A DNA stretch of 5,931 nt from Sphingobacterium sp. (GCA_028276345.1 JAPYWM010000087.1:1-5931), one strand, 5' to 3'; positions 1 to 5,449 are shown, counted from the stretch's first letter. The notes: generated from the sequence alone by a model not told the origin. Translations and numbers: made by a program.

Positions 1-546
1 GGTCTGGATGAGAAGTCCAGCTGGTCGGCGGGCCGCTGGGCCACCGTGGCCCTCGGTATCCTCAGTCTCGGCATCGTCCCCCTCATGGACAGCGTAGCCA
101 AAGCCTGGAACTTCCTCTTAGAAACGGGTGCCGGCATGGGCTTCGTCCTGATAGGGCGGTGGTTCTGGAAACGCATTTCTGTCTTTAGCGAGCTGACGGC
201 CTTAGTGGCGCCGCCGCTCGGGTATCTTTTCTTTCACGAAGTGATCCCGCTTTCTTTTCCAGAGAGCTACTTAGCGACGGTGGGGTGGACGGTGGCATGG
301 ATACTGCTGGTGAGCTGGTGGGCAGGGCCTACCCCGGAGCCGATATGGCGGGCTTTTCAGGCTAAAGTCCGCCCCACTTTACATGCCAGCCAACTTCTTT
401 TATGGCTTCTGGGCGTAAGTGGGGGATACCTCACCCTGGCCGGCCTCCTCATGCTCCTCCAAACAGGCGGCTTCTCTATCTACCTCCTGGCAGGGGGAGG
501 TGCGCTGCTGGCGTTCTTTTACCTGCTGAAGCGCACGGCCTCGTGA
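1..546 (+). CDS. Sodium:solute symporter (SSF/SLC5 family), C-terminal part, truncated by window start
   Basis: The reading frame is open from base 1 and ends at the TGA at 544-546, so 181 C-terminal residues are visible and the true start lies upstream; the ATG-like or GTG codons near base 46 are internal. The fragment is strongly hydrophobic, with about six likely membrane segments (near residues 14-30, 33-51, 64-78, 91-107, 129-148 and 154-176). The stretch at residues 52-64 (GRWFWKRISVFSE) and the following charged loop ending in KVRP (residues 122-125) resemble the C-terminal region of the long SSF transporters common in Bacteroidota, where an R-W-x-W-x-R-I-x-x-x-S-E pattern and an F-x-x-K-V-R-P loop recur. 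Family members use a sodium gradient to import a solute across the inner membrane. The substrate cannot be read from this part. No downstream gene overlaps it; a 145-base gap follows. Confidence 0.8.
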   Translation, partial: GLDEKSSWSAGRWATVALGILSLGIVPLMDSVAKAWNFLLETGAGMGFVLIGRWFWKRISVFSELTALVAPPLGYLFFHEVIPLSFPESYLATVGWTVAWILLVSWWAGPTPEPIWRAFQAKVRPTLHASQLLLWLLGVSGGYLTLAGLLMLLQTGGFSIYLLAGGGALLAFFYLLKRTAS

Positions 547-655
547 GGAGGTCCTATGCCTCGCAAGCGGTAAATCCCCGCTCTTTCCCCCGGGCAGAAG
601 ATACCCGAGAGGAGGCTTACGGAATGGCGCTGCGTTAGCAAATAGCCTGCGATAG

Positions 656-685
656 TGGCCGTAATCCCGGCCAGCTTGTATTTTT
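656..685 (+). terminator. Possible weak intrinsic terminator after the symporter gene
   Basis: TGGCCG (656-661) and CGGCCA (668-673) form a 6-bp GC-rich stem around the loop TAATCC, followed five bases later by TATTTTT (679-685). Hairpin plus T-run fits a rho-independent terminator for the upstream symporter gene, but the stem is short and the T-run is offset from it. The same T-run forms part of the promoter-like box at 679-686, so the two readings compete. Confidence 0.35.
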
Positions 686-686
686 G
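679..686 (+). promoter_or_regulatory. Promoter -7 box TATTTTTG before the SDR gene
   Basis: The octamer TATTTTTG matches the Bacteroidota primary-sigma -7 consensus TAnnTTTG at all six fixed positions. Only five bases (687-691) separate it from the ATG at 692, so the transcript would start at or within a few bases of the start codon. I see no good TTTG-type -33 element about 20 bases upstream, which lowers confidence. An in-frame TAA at 662-664 rules out an extended coding start farther upstream. Confidence 0.5.
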
Positions 687-691
687 TCCGG

Positions 692-1714
692 ATGTGGGTT
701 GTAACAGGGGCCACGGGGTTTGTAGGGTATCATTTTCTTCGGTGGTGGGAGGAGGCTGGGCGGCCTTTTCCGCTGCGGCTGTTGGTTCGCCGGCCTGACC
801 ATCCTTACCTCAGGCCTTATCTGGGACAGGTGGAGGTGATGCAGGCTGACTTATCCCAGGAAGCGTCCTTTCACGAGATGGTGCGGGGGGCGGAAGGCAT
901 TCTGCACATGGCAGCCACGATAAGCTTTTCGCCGCGGGCCCGTGCCTACATGCAGCGCACGAATATCCTATCTACCCGCTACTTAGTCAACGCCGCCCTG
1001 GAAGAAGGCGTGCCGAAGTTTATCTATCTCAGCTCTATCGCGGCGCTGGGGCGGCCTGCTGACGATCGCAGCCCCATTGACGAAAGGGCTACCTGGACGG
1101 ACTCCCCCTACAACACCTGGTACGGCTACACCAAGTACGCCGGCGAAAAGGAAGTCTGGCGCGGCCAAGCCGAAGGCCTTTCTGTTTTCGTCCTCAATCC
1201 CGGCATCATCTTAGGCCCTTACCCAGACTGGCGTAAAGGTTCACCCTACTTTTTCACCGCTATCTGGAAGGGCCTACGCTTTTACCCCCGGGGCATCAAT
1301 GGCTTCGTCGGCGTGGAAGATGTCGTACAGGCTATCGCCTGGGCGATGGCGAACTTCCCCACTGGCTGGGGCGAGCGGTATGTCGCCGTGGCAGAAAATC
1401 TCGCCTATCAGCAGCTTTTTACCTGGATTGCGGAGGCGCTGGGTAGGCGCGCACCTGCTATTCCCCTTCCGCCTTTTGTAGCTTATGCGCTGGGCTGGAC
1501 GATTGAAAACCTCCACAAAGTCCTGGGCATTCCAGCAGTCATAACTCGCGAAACCGCTCGCACCTCCAGCGAGGCTTTTTACTACGATGGCTCGAAACTG
1601 ACGGCGCGCACAGGTAAGCCCTACACCCCTATTCGGGAAGTGATCGCCAAAACGGCAAAAGTGTTTTTGGAAAGCCATGGAAGTGCTGCTAAACGGCGAG
1701 CGCCGAACATATGA
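692..1714 (+). CDS. Extended SDR family protein, NAD(P)-dependent epimerase/dehydratase or reductase-like
   Basis: The 340-residue product begins directly with a Rossmann strand and the nucleotide-binding motif TGATGFVG (residues 5-12), the TGxxGxxG pattern of extended short-chain dehydrogenases. The active-site region shows the serine pair S114/S115 in YLSSIAALG and the catalytic Y144-x-x-x-K148 (YGYTK); NPGIILGP follows as in dihydroflavonol-reductase-like members. Length is normal for the family. Such proteins act in the cytosol on nucleotide sugars, steroids, flavonoid-like ketones or polyisoprenoid-linked substrates; the substrate here is unknown. ATG 692 is the only plausible start, because an in-frame TAA lies at 662-664 and the Rossmann fold starts immediately. 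No Shine-Dalgarno is present. The last 38 bases overlap thiS, so the C-terminal tail (SAAKRRAPNI) is encoded together with the ThiS N-terminus. Co-transcription with thiS and thiO is likely, but a role in thiamine synthesis is not shown. Confidence 0.88.
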   Translation: MWVVTGATGFVGYHFLRWWEEAGRPFPLRLLVRRPDHPYLRPYLGQVEVMQADLSQEASFHEMVRGAEGILHMAATISFSPRARAYMQRTNILSTRYLVNAALEEGVPKFIYLSSIAALGRPADDRSPIDERATWTDSPYNTWYGYTKYAGEKEVWRGQAEGLSVFVLNPGIILGPYPDWRKGSPYFFTAIWKGLRFYPRGINGFVGVEDVVQAIAWAMANFPTGWGERYVAVAENLAYQQLFTWIAEALGRRAPAIPLPPFVAYALGWTIENLHKVLGIPAVITRETARTSSEAFYYDGSKLTARTGKPYTPIREVIAKTAKVFLESHGSAAKRRAPNI

Positions 1715-1883
1715 GGGGCCGCTCACGATAGGGGCCCTCTTAGAGCGGGAGGGGATTCCCGCAGACCGCATGGGGATAGCCGTAGCGGTGAATCGGCGGG
1801 TCATCCCCCGCACCCAGTGGCATCAAGTGTACCTCCAAGGCGGCGAAAAGGTAGAACTGGTATATGCCCGGCAAGGCGGATGA
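1677..1883 (+). CDS. thiS: Sulfur carrier protein ThiS
   Basis: The product is 68 residues long, the normal size for ThiS, with the ubiquitin-like beginning MEVLLNGERR, the central AVAVNRRVIPR segment and the obligatory C-terminal diglycine (YARQGG, G67-G68). In known thiamine pathways, ThiF adenylates this diglycine end, it is converted to a thiocarboxylate, and ThiG then takes the sulfur to build the thiazole ring. The ATG at 1677 lies inside the 3' end of the SDR gene (38-base overlap), and the 3' end overlaps thiO by 20 bases, so translation of the three is probably coupled. A purine run GGAAAG ends four bases before the ATG and could help weakly; it is not a clear Shine-Dalgarno. TGTTTTTG at 1662-1669 is one mismatch from the promoter box seen elsewhere in the window. 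No thiG or thiF lies in the window. Confidence 0.92.
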   Translation: MEVLLNGERRTYEGPLTIGALLEREGIPADRMGIAVAVNRRVIPRTQWHQVYLQGGEKVELVYARQGG

Positions 1884-2988
1884 ATACATTGTCGTGGGGG
1901 GTGGGGCAGCGGGCCTCGGGGTGGCTTATCAGTTAGCTCGGCAGGGGCGGCGAGTACGCCTTCTGGAAGCGCGCACCCTAGGCAGTGGCGCCATGGGCGC
2001 CTCGGGGGGTATGCTTTCGCCCGCCTTTGAGGCCGAATACGAAGAAATCCCGCTCCTCCACGCCATGACAGAAAGCCGCAGCCGCTACGAAGCCTGGGCA
2101 CAGGAACTGGGGGATATTGGGTATGACCCCTGCGGCACGTACGAAGTGGCCCTCCTCCCCGAAGATATTCCGTATGTGCGGCGGCGGGCCGAGTTTGTGC
2201 AAGCTCAGGGCACAAAAATAGAATGGCTGGAAGGCCCTGCCCTGCGCCGTCATCTTCCCATGATTTCGCCACGTATCGCGGCGGGCAGCTACGCCCCCGA
2301 AGAAGGCCAGGTAGACCCCCTCCTCCTTATCCACCGCTTGAAAGAAGCCTGCGAACGCCTCGGCGTCCAGATAGAAACGCACCGCCCCGTCCTCGCTTGC
2401 CGCACGGATCGGGGATACCCGACTGTAGACACGCCCCAGGGTCCCCTTTCGGCCGAAACTATCCTGGTGTGCGTGGGCGTTCCTTTGCAGGGCCTCTCGC
2501 TTCCCTTTGAGGTATATCCGGTACGGGGACAAATGGTCTCTATTGAGCCGCCGCGGCCGGGCTGGCTACCGGCCCCTATACGTTACTTCAACCGCCAGTA
2601 TGGCTACGGCTACGCTATCCCCAAGCGAGACCGTATCCTCTTAGGCGGCACCGCCGAAGAAAAAGGCTTAGACCCTTCCCTCACCATAGGCGGCATCCTG
2701 GAAATCCTGCGCCGGGCTTACCATGTCTTCCCAGACTTGTACGAGGCGCGCATCCTCTCCACCTGGGCTGGGCTGCGCCCCGCCACCCGCACCCGCACCC
2801 CCCTCATCGCCGAAGAGTCCCTCCCAAACGGCCGCATCCTCTACATCAACGGTTTCTACCGCAACGGCATCCTCCTCCTTCCCTTTTTCAGCGAAGCCAC
2901 CGTCGCCTACCTCCTCCATAACCAGCTCCACCCCCTCCTCCAGCCCTTCTACAAAAACTTGAACGAATCCACTCCCCCCACCGATTAG
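1864..2988 (+). CDS. thiO: Glycine oxidase ThiO (FAD-dependent, thiamine thiazole synthesis)
   Basis: The 374-residue protein has a DAO-type FAD fold: the dinucleotide motif G12-G-G14-A-A-G17 near the N-terminus, the ThiO-typical ASGGMLSP (46-53), PVRGQM in the middle, YAIPKRDRILLGGTAEE (from Y250), WAGLRP (301-306) and GFYRNGILL (from G330). By family knowledge, the tyrosine near position 250 and the arginines R305 and R333 match substrate-binding positions of the Bacillus glycine oxidase. ThiO oxidises glycine with oxygen to iminoglycine, which ThiG joins with deoxyxylulose phosphate and ThiS-borne sulfur; its presence implies the aerobic route rather than ThiH. GFYRNG replaces the more usual GHxRNG. 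The ATG at 1864 lies within the last codons of thiS, and the FAD motif follows at once. No TPP riboswitch is visible upstream of the cluster. A generic D-amino-acid oxidase is the alternative, made unlikely by the adjoining thiS. Confidence 0.88.
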   Translation: MPGKADEYIVVGGGAAGLGVAYQLARQGRRVRLLEARTLGSGAMGASGGMLSPAFEAEYEEIPLLHAMTESRSRYEAWAQELGDIGYDPCGTYEVALLPEDIPYVRRRAEFVQAQGTKIEWLEGPALRRHLPMISPRIAAGSYAPEEGQVDPLLLIHRLKEACERLGVQIETHRPVLACRTDRGYPTVDTPQGPLSAETILVCVGVPLQGLSLPFEVYPVRGQMVSIEPPRPGWLPAPIRYFNRQYGYGYAIPKRDRILLGGTAEEKGLDPSLTIGGILEILRRAYHVFPDLYEARILSTWAGLRPATRTRTPLIAEESLPNGRILYINGFYRNGILLLPFFSEATVAYLLHNQLHPLLQPFYKNLNESTPPTD

Positions 2989-3035
2989 CACGGCTTTTCA
3001 TAACGCAGCCAAGTCAGAAAAATGTTGTACGCTTT

Positions 3036-3374
3036 ATGCAAGCCCGGCTCTATTATGAGCGGCAGTGTGGCTTTTGTCGGCGGCTGGCCTGGTGGGTGTA
3101 TCGCCGCTCACCCCCAGGGTCTTTGAAGCTCGTCGCAACAGACTATACCGATTTATCCCAGCTGCCTTTGCCAGTTTATTCGGCTTTTTTCGTCCGTGAT
3201 GGCAAAATCTATGCTTTTAGTGATGCGATCATAGAAGCTCTCTCGCATGCCCGCTACCGATGGCTGGCGAATTTTCTGCGGCTTATGCCCCGGCGCGGGC
3301 GCGACTGGCTCTATCGTCAGATAGCGGCTCGCCGCTCCTGCGCACACGGCGCCTGCCAGCGCAAACCCAGCTAA
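3036..3374 (+). CDS. DCC-family thiol-disulfide oxidoreductase-like protein (DUF393)
   Basis: The product has 112 residues, within the usual family size. It opens with a short strand LYYERQCGFCRR holding the CxxC pair C11/C14. The family is named for a DxxCxxC signature; here the aspartate is replaced by glutamate (E8), a conservative change. The central segment FFVRDGKIYAFSDAIIEAL matches the family's second strand-turn and helix, where a substrate-facing serine-aspartate is typical, and LMPRRGRDWLYRQIA fits the C-terminal helix. Two further cysteines (C102, C107) lie in RRSCAHGACQ near the end. Family members are thought to be small thioredoxin-like redox proteins of the cytosol, with few tested functions. 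The ATG at 3036 is the only ATG start in frame before the gene; 47 bases separate it from thiO, and no Shine-Dalgarno is seen. Its TAA stop directly abuts the ATG at 3375 of the purE frame. Confidence 0.82.
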   Translation: MQARLYYERQCGFCRRLAWWVYRRSPPGSLKLVATDYTDLSQLPLPVYSAFFVRDGKIYAFSDAIIEALSHARYRWLANFLRLMPRRGRDWLYRQIAARRSCAHGACQRKPS

Positions 3375-3377
3375 ATG

Positions 3378-3385
3378 TACCTTTA
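3378..3385 (+). promoter_or_regulatory. Possible -7 box TACCTTTA before the internal purE start
   Basis: TACCTTTA matches TAnnTTTG at five of six fixed positions and lies exactly four bases before the ATG at 3390, the same geometry as the boxes at 679 and 4539. No clear -33 element is seen. One-mismatch octamers also occur elsewhere by chance, so the spacing is the main argument. Confidence 0.25.
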
Positions 3386-3389
3386 CCCC

Positions 3390-3899
3390 ATGCCACCCCA
3401 AGTCGGCATCATCATGGGAAGCGCCTCCGACAGCAAAATCATGGAAGCCGCCCGCCAAGTGTTGAAGGACTTTGACATCCCGCATGAATTCACCATCGTC
3501 TCTGCCCATCGCACGCCAGAACGCCTTTACCGTTATGCGCAGCGCGCGGCGGAGCGGGGGCTCCAGGTAATTATCGCCGGGGCGGGGGGAGCGGCCCACC
3601 TGCCTGGGATGATAGCTTCTCTCACGACCTTGCCGGTGATTGGGGTGCCTATTCGCAGTAGCCAGTCGCTTGCCGGGCTGGACTCGCTGCTTTCTATTGT
3701 CCAGATGCCGCGGGGCGTGCCGGTCGCTACCGTCGCCATTGACAATGCGGCTAATGCCGCTCTCCTGGCCGTACGCATCTTAGCCTTGCAGGACCCCACC
3801 CTCCAGGCCAAACTCCTCGCCTACCAGCAGCGGCTACGAGAAGAAGCGCTATCCCCCCTCCAAGCCGCCGACATCCACTTTGACCAGCCGACCTTATGA
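3390..3899 (+). CDS. purE: N5-carboxyaminoimidazole ribonucleotide mutase, PurE class I
   Basis: PurE converts N5-CAIR (made by PurK) to CAIR in cytosolic de novo purine synthesis. From the ATG at 3390 the product has 169 residues, typical for class I PurE. Visible motifs are GIIMGSASD (6-14), SAHRTP (38-43, with H40 at the catalytic-histidine site of the family), AGAGGAAHLPGM (63-74), PVIGVP, and a GLDSLLSIVQMPxGVPVATVAI-type stretch followed by NAANAALLAVRIL. The AAHLPGM signature points to class I rather than the AIR-carboxylase class II. An in-frame ATG at 3375, directly after the TAA of the DCC gene, would add five residues (MYLYP). I prefer 3390 because the protein then begins as PurE proteins usually do, and because a promoter-like octamer ends four bases before it, but coupled translation from 3375 cannot be excluded. 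The TGA overlaps the msrA ATG (ATGA). No purK lies in the window. Confidence 0.92.
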   Translation: MPPQVGIIMGSASDSKIMEAARQVLKDFDIPHEFTIVSAHRTPERLYRYAQRAAERGLQVIIAGAGGAAHLPGMIASLTTLPVIGVPIRSSQSLAGLDSLLSIVQMPRGVPVATVAIDNAANAALLAVRILALQDPTLQAKLLAYQQRLREEALSPLQAADIHFDQPTL

Positions 3900-4510
3900 C
3901 GGGCGCTATCGGAGTAGGCTTCCGCTGGGCTGCCGCCTTCTTTTTGTTTACCTTCCCGCTTATGAGTAGTGCGCAGACGCTGGATAGTGCGCTGGTGGGC
4001 GGAGGGTGCTTCTGGTGTACGGAAGCCCTCTTCAAAATGCTGAAAGGCGTGCATGAGGTGACGCCGGGCTATGCGGGCGGCCATGTGGTCAATCCCTCCT
4101 ATGAGGCCGTCTGCACCGGCACTACCGGCCACGCCGAAGCCATCCTCATCCGCTTTGACCCCAAGGTCATCTCCTACCGCAACCTGATAGAATACTTCTT
4201 CCTCACACACGACCCTACCACCCCAAACCGTCAGGGCAACGACGTCGGCCCCCAGTATCGCTCGGTGATTTTTTACTTTGATGACGCGCAGAAGCAGACC
4301 GCCGAGCAGGTAAAAGCCGATCTGACCGCCAAGAAAGTTTTTGACAGGCCCATCGTTACTGCGATTGAGCCTTATCGGAACTTTTACCCGGCAGAGGCGT
4401 ATCACCGCGACTATTATGCTCGAAATCCCGATAAGCCCTACTGTGCCTGGGTGATCTCGCCGAAAGTGCAGAAAGCCCGGGAGAAGTTTCGGCATCTGGT
4501 GCGGGAGTGA
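3896..4510 (+). CDS. msrA: Peptide methionine sulfoxide reductase MsrA, probably exported
   Basis: MsrA reduces the S-epimer of methionine sulfoxide in proteins. The 204-residue product carries the catalytic motif GCFWCTE (C38 nucleophile, second cysteine C41), then VTPGYAGGHVVNPSYEAVCTGTTGHAEA, DPTTPNRQGNDVGPQYRSVIFY, FYPAEAYHRDYY and a C-terminal PYCAWVISPKV. The cysteine in PYC is common in the family and is a candidate resolving residue. Residues 1-26 look like a signal peptide: a basic residue (R10), the hydrophobic core AAAFFLFTFPLM, and SSA before Q27, the A|Q cleavage style frequent in Bacteroidota. This suggests action in the periplasm or envelope. An in-frame ATG at 3962 (M23) would instead give a cytosolic enzyme. 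The start overlaps the purE stop by four bases, so translational coupling is likely; no Shine-Dalgarno is seen. A lone MsrA domain is present, with no fused MsrB. Confidence 0.92.
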   Translation: MTGAIGVGFRWAAAFFLFTFPLMSSAQTLDSALVGGGCFWCTEALFKMLKGVHEVTPGYAGGHVVNPSYEAVCTGTTGHAEAILIRFDPKVISYRNLIEYFFLTHDPTTPNRQGNDVGPQYRSVIFYFDDAQKQTAEQVKADLTAKKVFDRPIVTAIEPYRNFYPAEAYHRDYYARNPDKPYCAWVISPKVQKAREKFRHLVRE

Positions 4511-4538
4511 GCCTATCTTATTGTCCACGGGAAACCCT

Positions 4539-4546
4539 TACTTTTG
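4539..4546 (+). promoter_or_regulatory. Promoter -7 box TACTTTTG before the outer-membrane protein gene
   Basis: TACTTTTG matches the Bacteroidota -7 consensus TAnnTTTG at every fixed position. It ends four bases (CGTG) before the ATG at 4551, which implies a transcript starting at or one to two bases before the start codon. TTATTG at 4518-4523 contains a TTG that could serve as a -33 element, but the 15-base spacer is shorter than the usual 19-21. The box lies downstream of the msrA stop, so this gene may have its own promoter besides read-through from msrA. Confidence 0.5.
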
Positions 4547-4550
4547 CGTG

Positions 4551-5387
4551 ATGCGGTACCTTGCCATATTCCTGCTGAGCCTGTGGGTTTACGCCCAGGA
4601 AGACCCGCTAAAACTTGCTATTCTCGTGCGCGTGCATAGTGGCGTGGGGATAGGCTTCTGGGGCAAGCTCGCCAATGACCTCAAACAGGCCGATGCCTTG
4701 GGTAAGGACTTTACCCTACGCCCTTGGGCTACCACCGCCGGCGGAAATCTGGACATTCTCATCGGTCGGCGTCTGCTCCTTTCAGGTGGCGCCCAGCTCA
4801 TGCACTTTGACGCCTCCGAAACCGAACGCGGCCTCGCTCGCCCCTACACCCTTCACTATGGCGGCCAACTCGGCTTCGCCGCAGTCAACAAAAACACCTG
4901 GCTTTTCTACCCTTATGCTGGTTACTACATTGGCCGCGCCGAAATGCGTTATACGAACTACTTTACCGAACCGATTCATTTCGGTCTGACGCAGGAGCTT
5001 CGCCCCCTTGAAAAAGAAACCTACAAAGCCGACCTGGGCCTGGCAGAGCTGGGCTTAGGCCTGCGCCGCTTCAAGCGCGCGGACGGCATCACCTACTTCT
5101 GGGGAGCTGACCTGGGCGCCCAGTTCGCCCCCAGTAAAGGCGCCTGGAAACCCACTACCAATGACCTTCCTGTCCTGGGCGTCAATCCTGTACAGCTCAC
5201 GGCGATCTACCTCCGCTTCTCCCTCGGCTTCGGCTATGTGAAGTCCGGCGCCTCCGAGTCTTCGTCCTCCTCCGCCATCCCCGTCGCCCCAGAAAAGCCC
5301 AAAAAGGAAAAGCGCGAAGCCCCCGCCGAACCTAAACCCGAGAAAAAGTCTAAAAAGAAGGACCAAAGCGCAGAAGCCGCCGAGTAG
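4551..5387 (+). CDS. Hypothetical outer-membrane beta-barrel-like protein with charged C-terminal tail
   Basis: I do not recognise a named family. The 278-residue product starts with a signal peptide MRYLAIFLLSLWVYA|QEDP (cleavage after A15, the A|Q type). Residues from about 18 to 233 alternate short hydrophobic, glycine- and aromatic-rich strands with polar loops (ILVRVHSGVGIGFWG, LLLSGGAQLMHF, TLHYGGQLGFA, WLFYPYAGYYIG, LGLAELGLGLRRF, TYFWGADLGAQFA, YLRFSLGFGYVK), as expected for a beta-barrel in the outer membrane. The last ~45 residues (234-278) are quite different: a serine run and then a lysine-, proline-, glutamate- and alanine-rich, probably disordered tail. A longer frame would begin at the TTG at 4521, but the ATG at 4551 places the signal peptide at the N-terminus and follows a promoter-like box by four bases, so I choose it. 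Transport, structural or adhesion roles are all possible. Confidence 0.72.
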   Translation: MRYLAIFLLSLWVYAQEDPLKLAILVRVHSGVGIGFWGKLANDLKQADALGKDFTLRPWATTAGGNLDILIGRRLLLSGGAQLMHFDASETERGLARPYTLHYGGQLGFAAVNKNTWLFYPYAGYYIGRAEMRYTNYFTEPIHFGLTQELRPLEKETYKADLGLAELGLGLRRFKRADGITYFWGADLGAQFAPSKGAWKPTTNDLPVLGVNPVQLTAIYLRFSLGFGYVKSGASESSSSSAIPVAPEKPKKEKREAPAEPKPEKKSKKKDQSAEAAE

Positions 5388-5416
5388 GGCTCATTTCGCG
5401 CACAAAACCAGACTAT

Positions 5417-5449
5417 AAAAAAGCCGCCCAGCTAAATTTAGCTGGGCGG
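5417..5449 (-). terminator. Intrinsic terminator of clpB (weakly bidirectional)
   Basis: CCGCCCAGCTAAA (5424-5436) and TTTAGCTGGGCGG (5437-5449) form a perfect 26-base palindrome, giving a stem of about 11 bp with a small AT loop. Read on the minus strand it is followed by C and six T (complement of 5417-5422), a textbook rho-independent terminator lying 21 bases past the clpB stop. On the plus strand the stem is followed by TAACGTTTGTG, with no proper T-run, so it would stop the outer-membrane protein transcript less well. Confidence 0.85.

Noticed and set aside
547..691. TPP riboswitch upstream of the SDR-thiS-thiO cluster
   Set aside because: The conserved CTGAGA and ACCTGATCTGGATAAT-type segments are missing; only an isolated CCGAGA is present. 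The stretch also shows no tRNA-like or other recognisable RNA fold.
2212..2219. TAnnTTTG match on the minus strand (CAAAAATA on the plus strand) inside thiO
   Set aside because: No gene start follows it on the minus strand, and about one such match per strand is expected by chance; an antisense promoter cannot be supported.
2668..2991. Minus-strand frame and a plus-strand frame (2723-2962) over the end of thiO
   Set aside because: Both are low-complexity products (Gly/Glu/Val-rich and Ser/Pro/Thr-rich) that arise from the C-ending codon run in thiO, which has the family motifs.
3020..3036. Promoter-like AT-rich stretch before the DCC gene (TACGCTTT and AAATGTTG)
   Set aside because: Each differs from TAnnTTTG at two fixed positions and the spacing to the ATG does not fit, so I did not list it as a feature.
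3821..4528. Long open frame of 235 codons on the minus strand across purE and msrA
   Set aside because: It lies antisense to two clear genes with intact catalytic motifs, has no recognisable domain, and is explained by GC-rich codon use in the real genes.
4521..4550. TTG start ten codons upstream for the outer-membrane protein
   Set aside because: It adds STGNPYFCV before a complete signal peptide and lies upstream of or within the promoter-like box; the ATG at 4551 is the better start.
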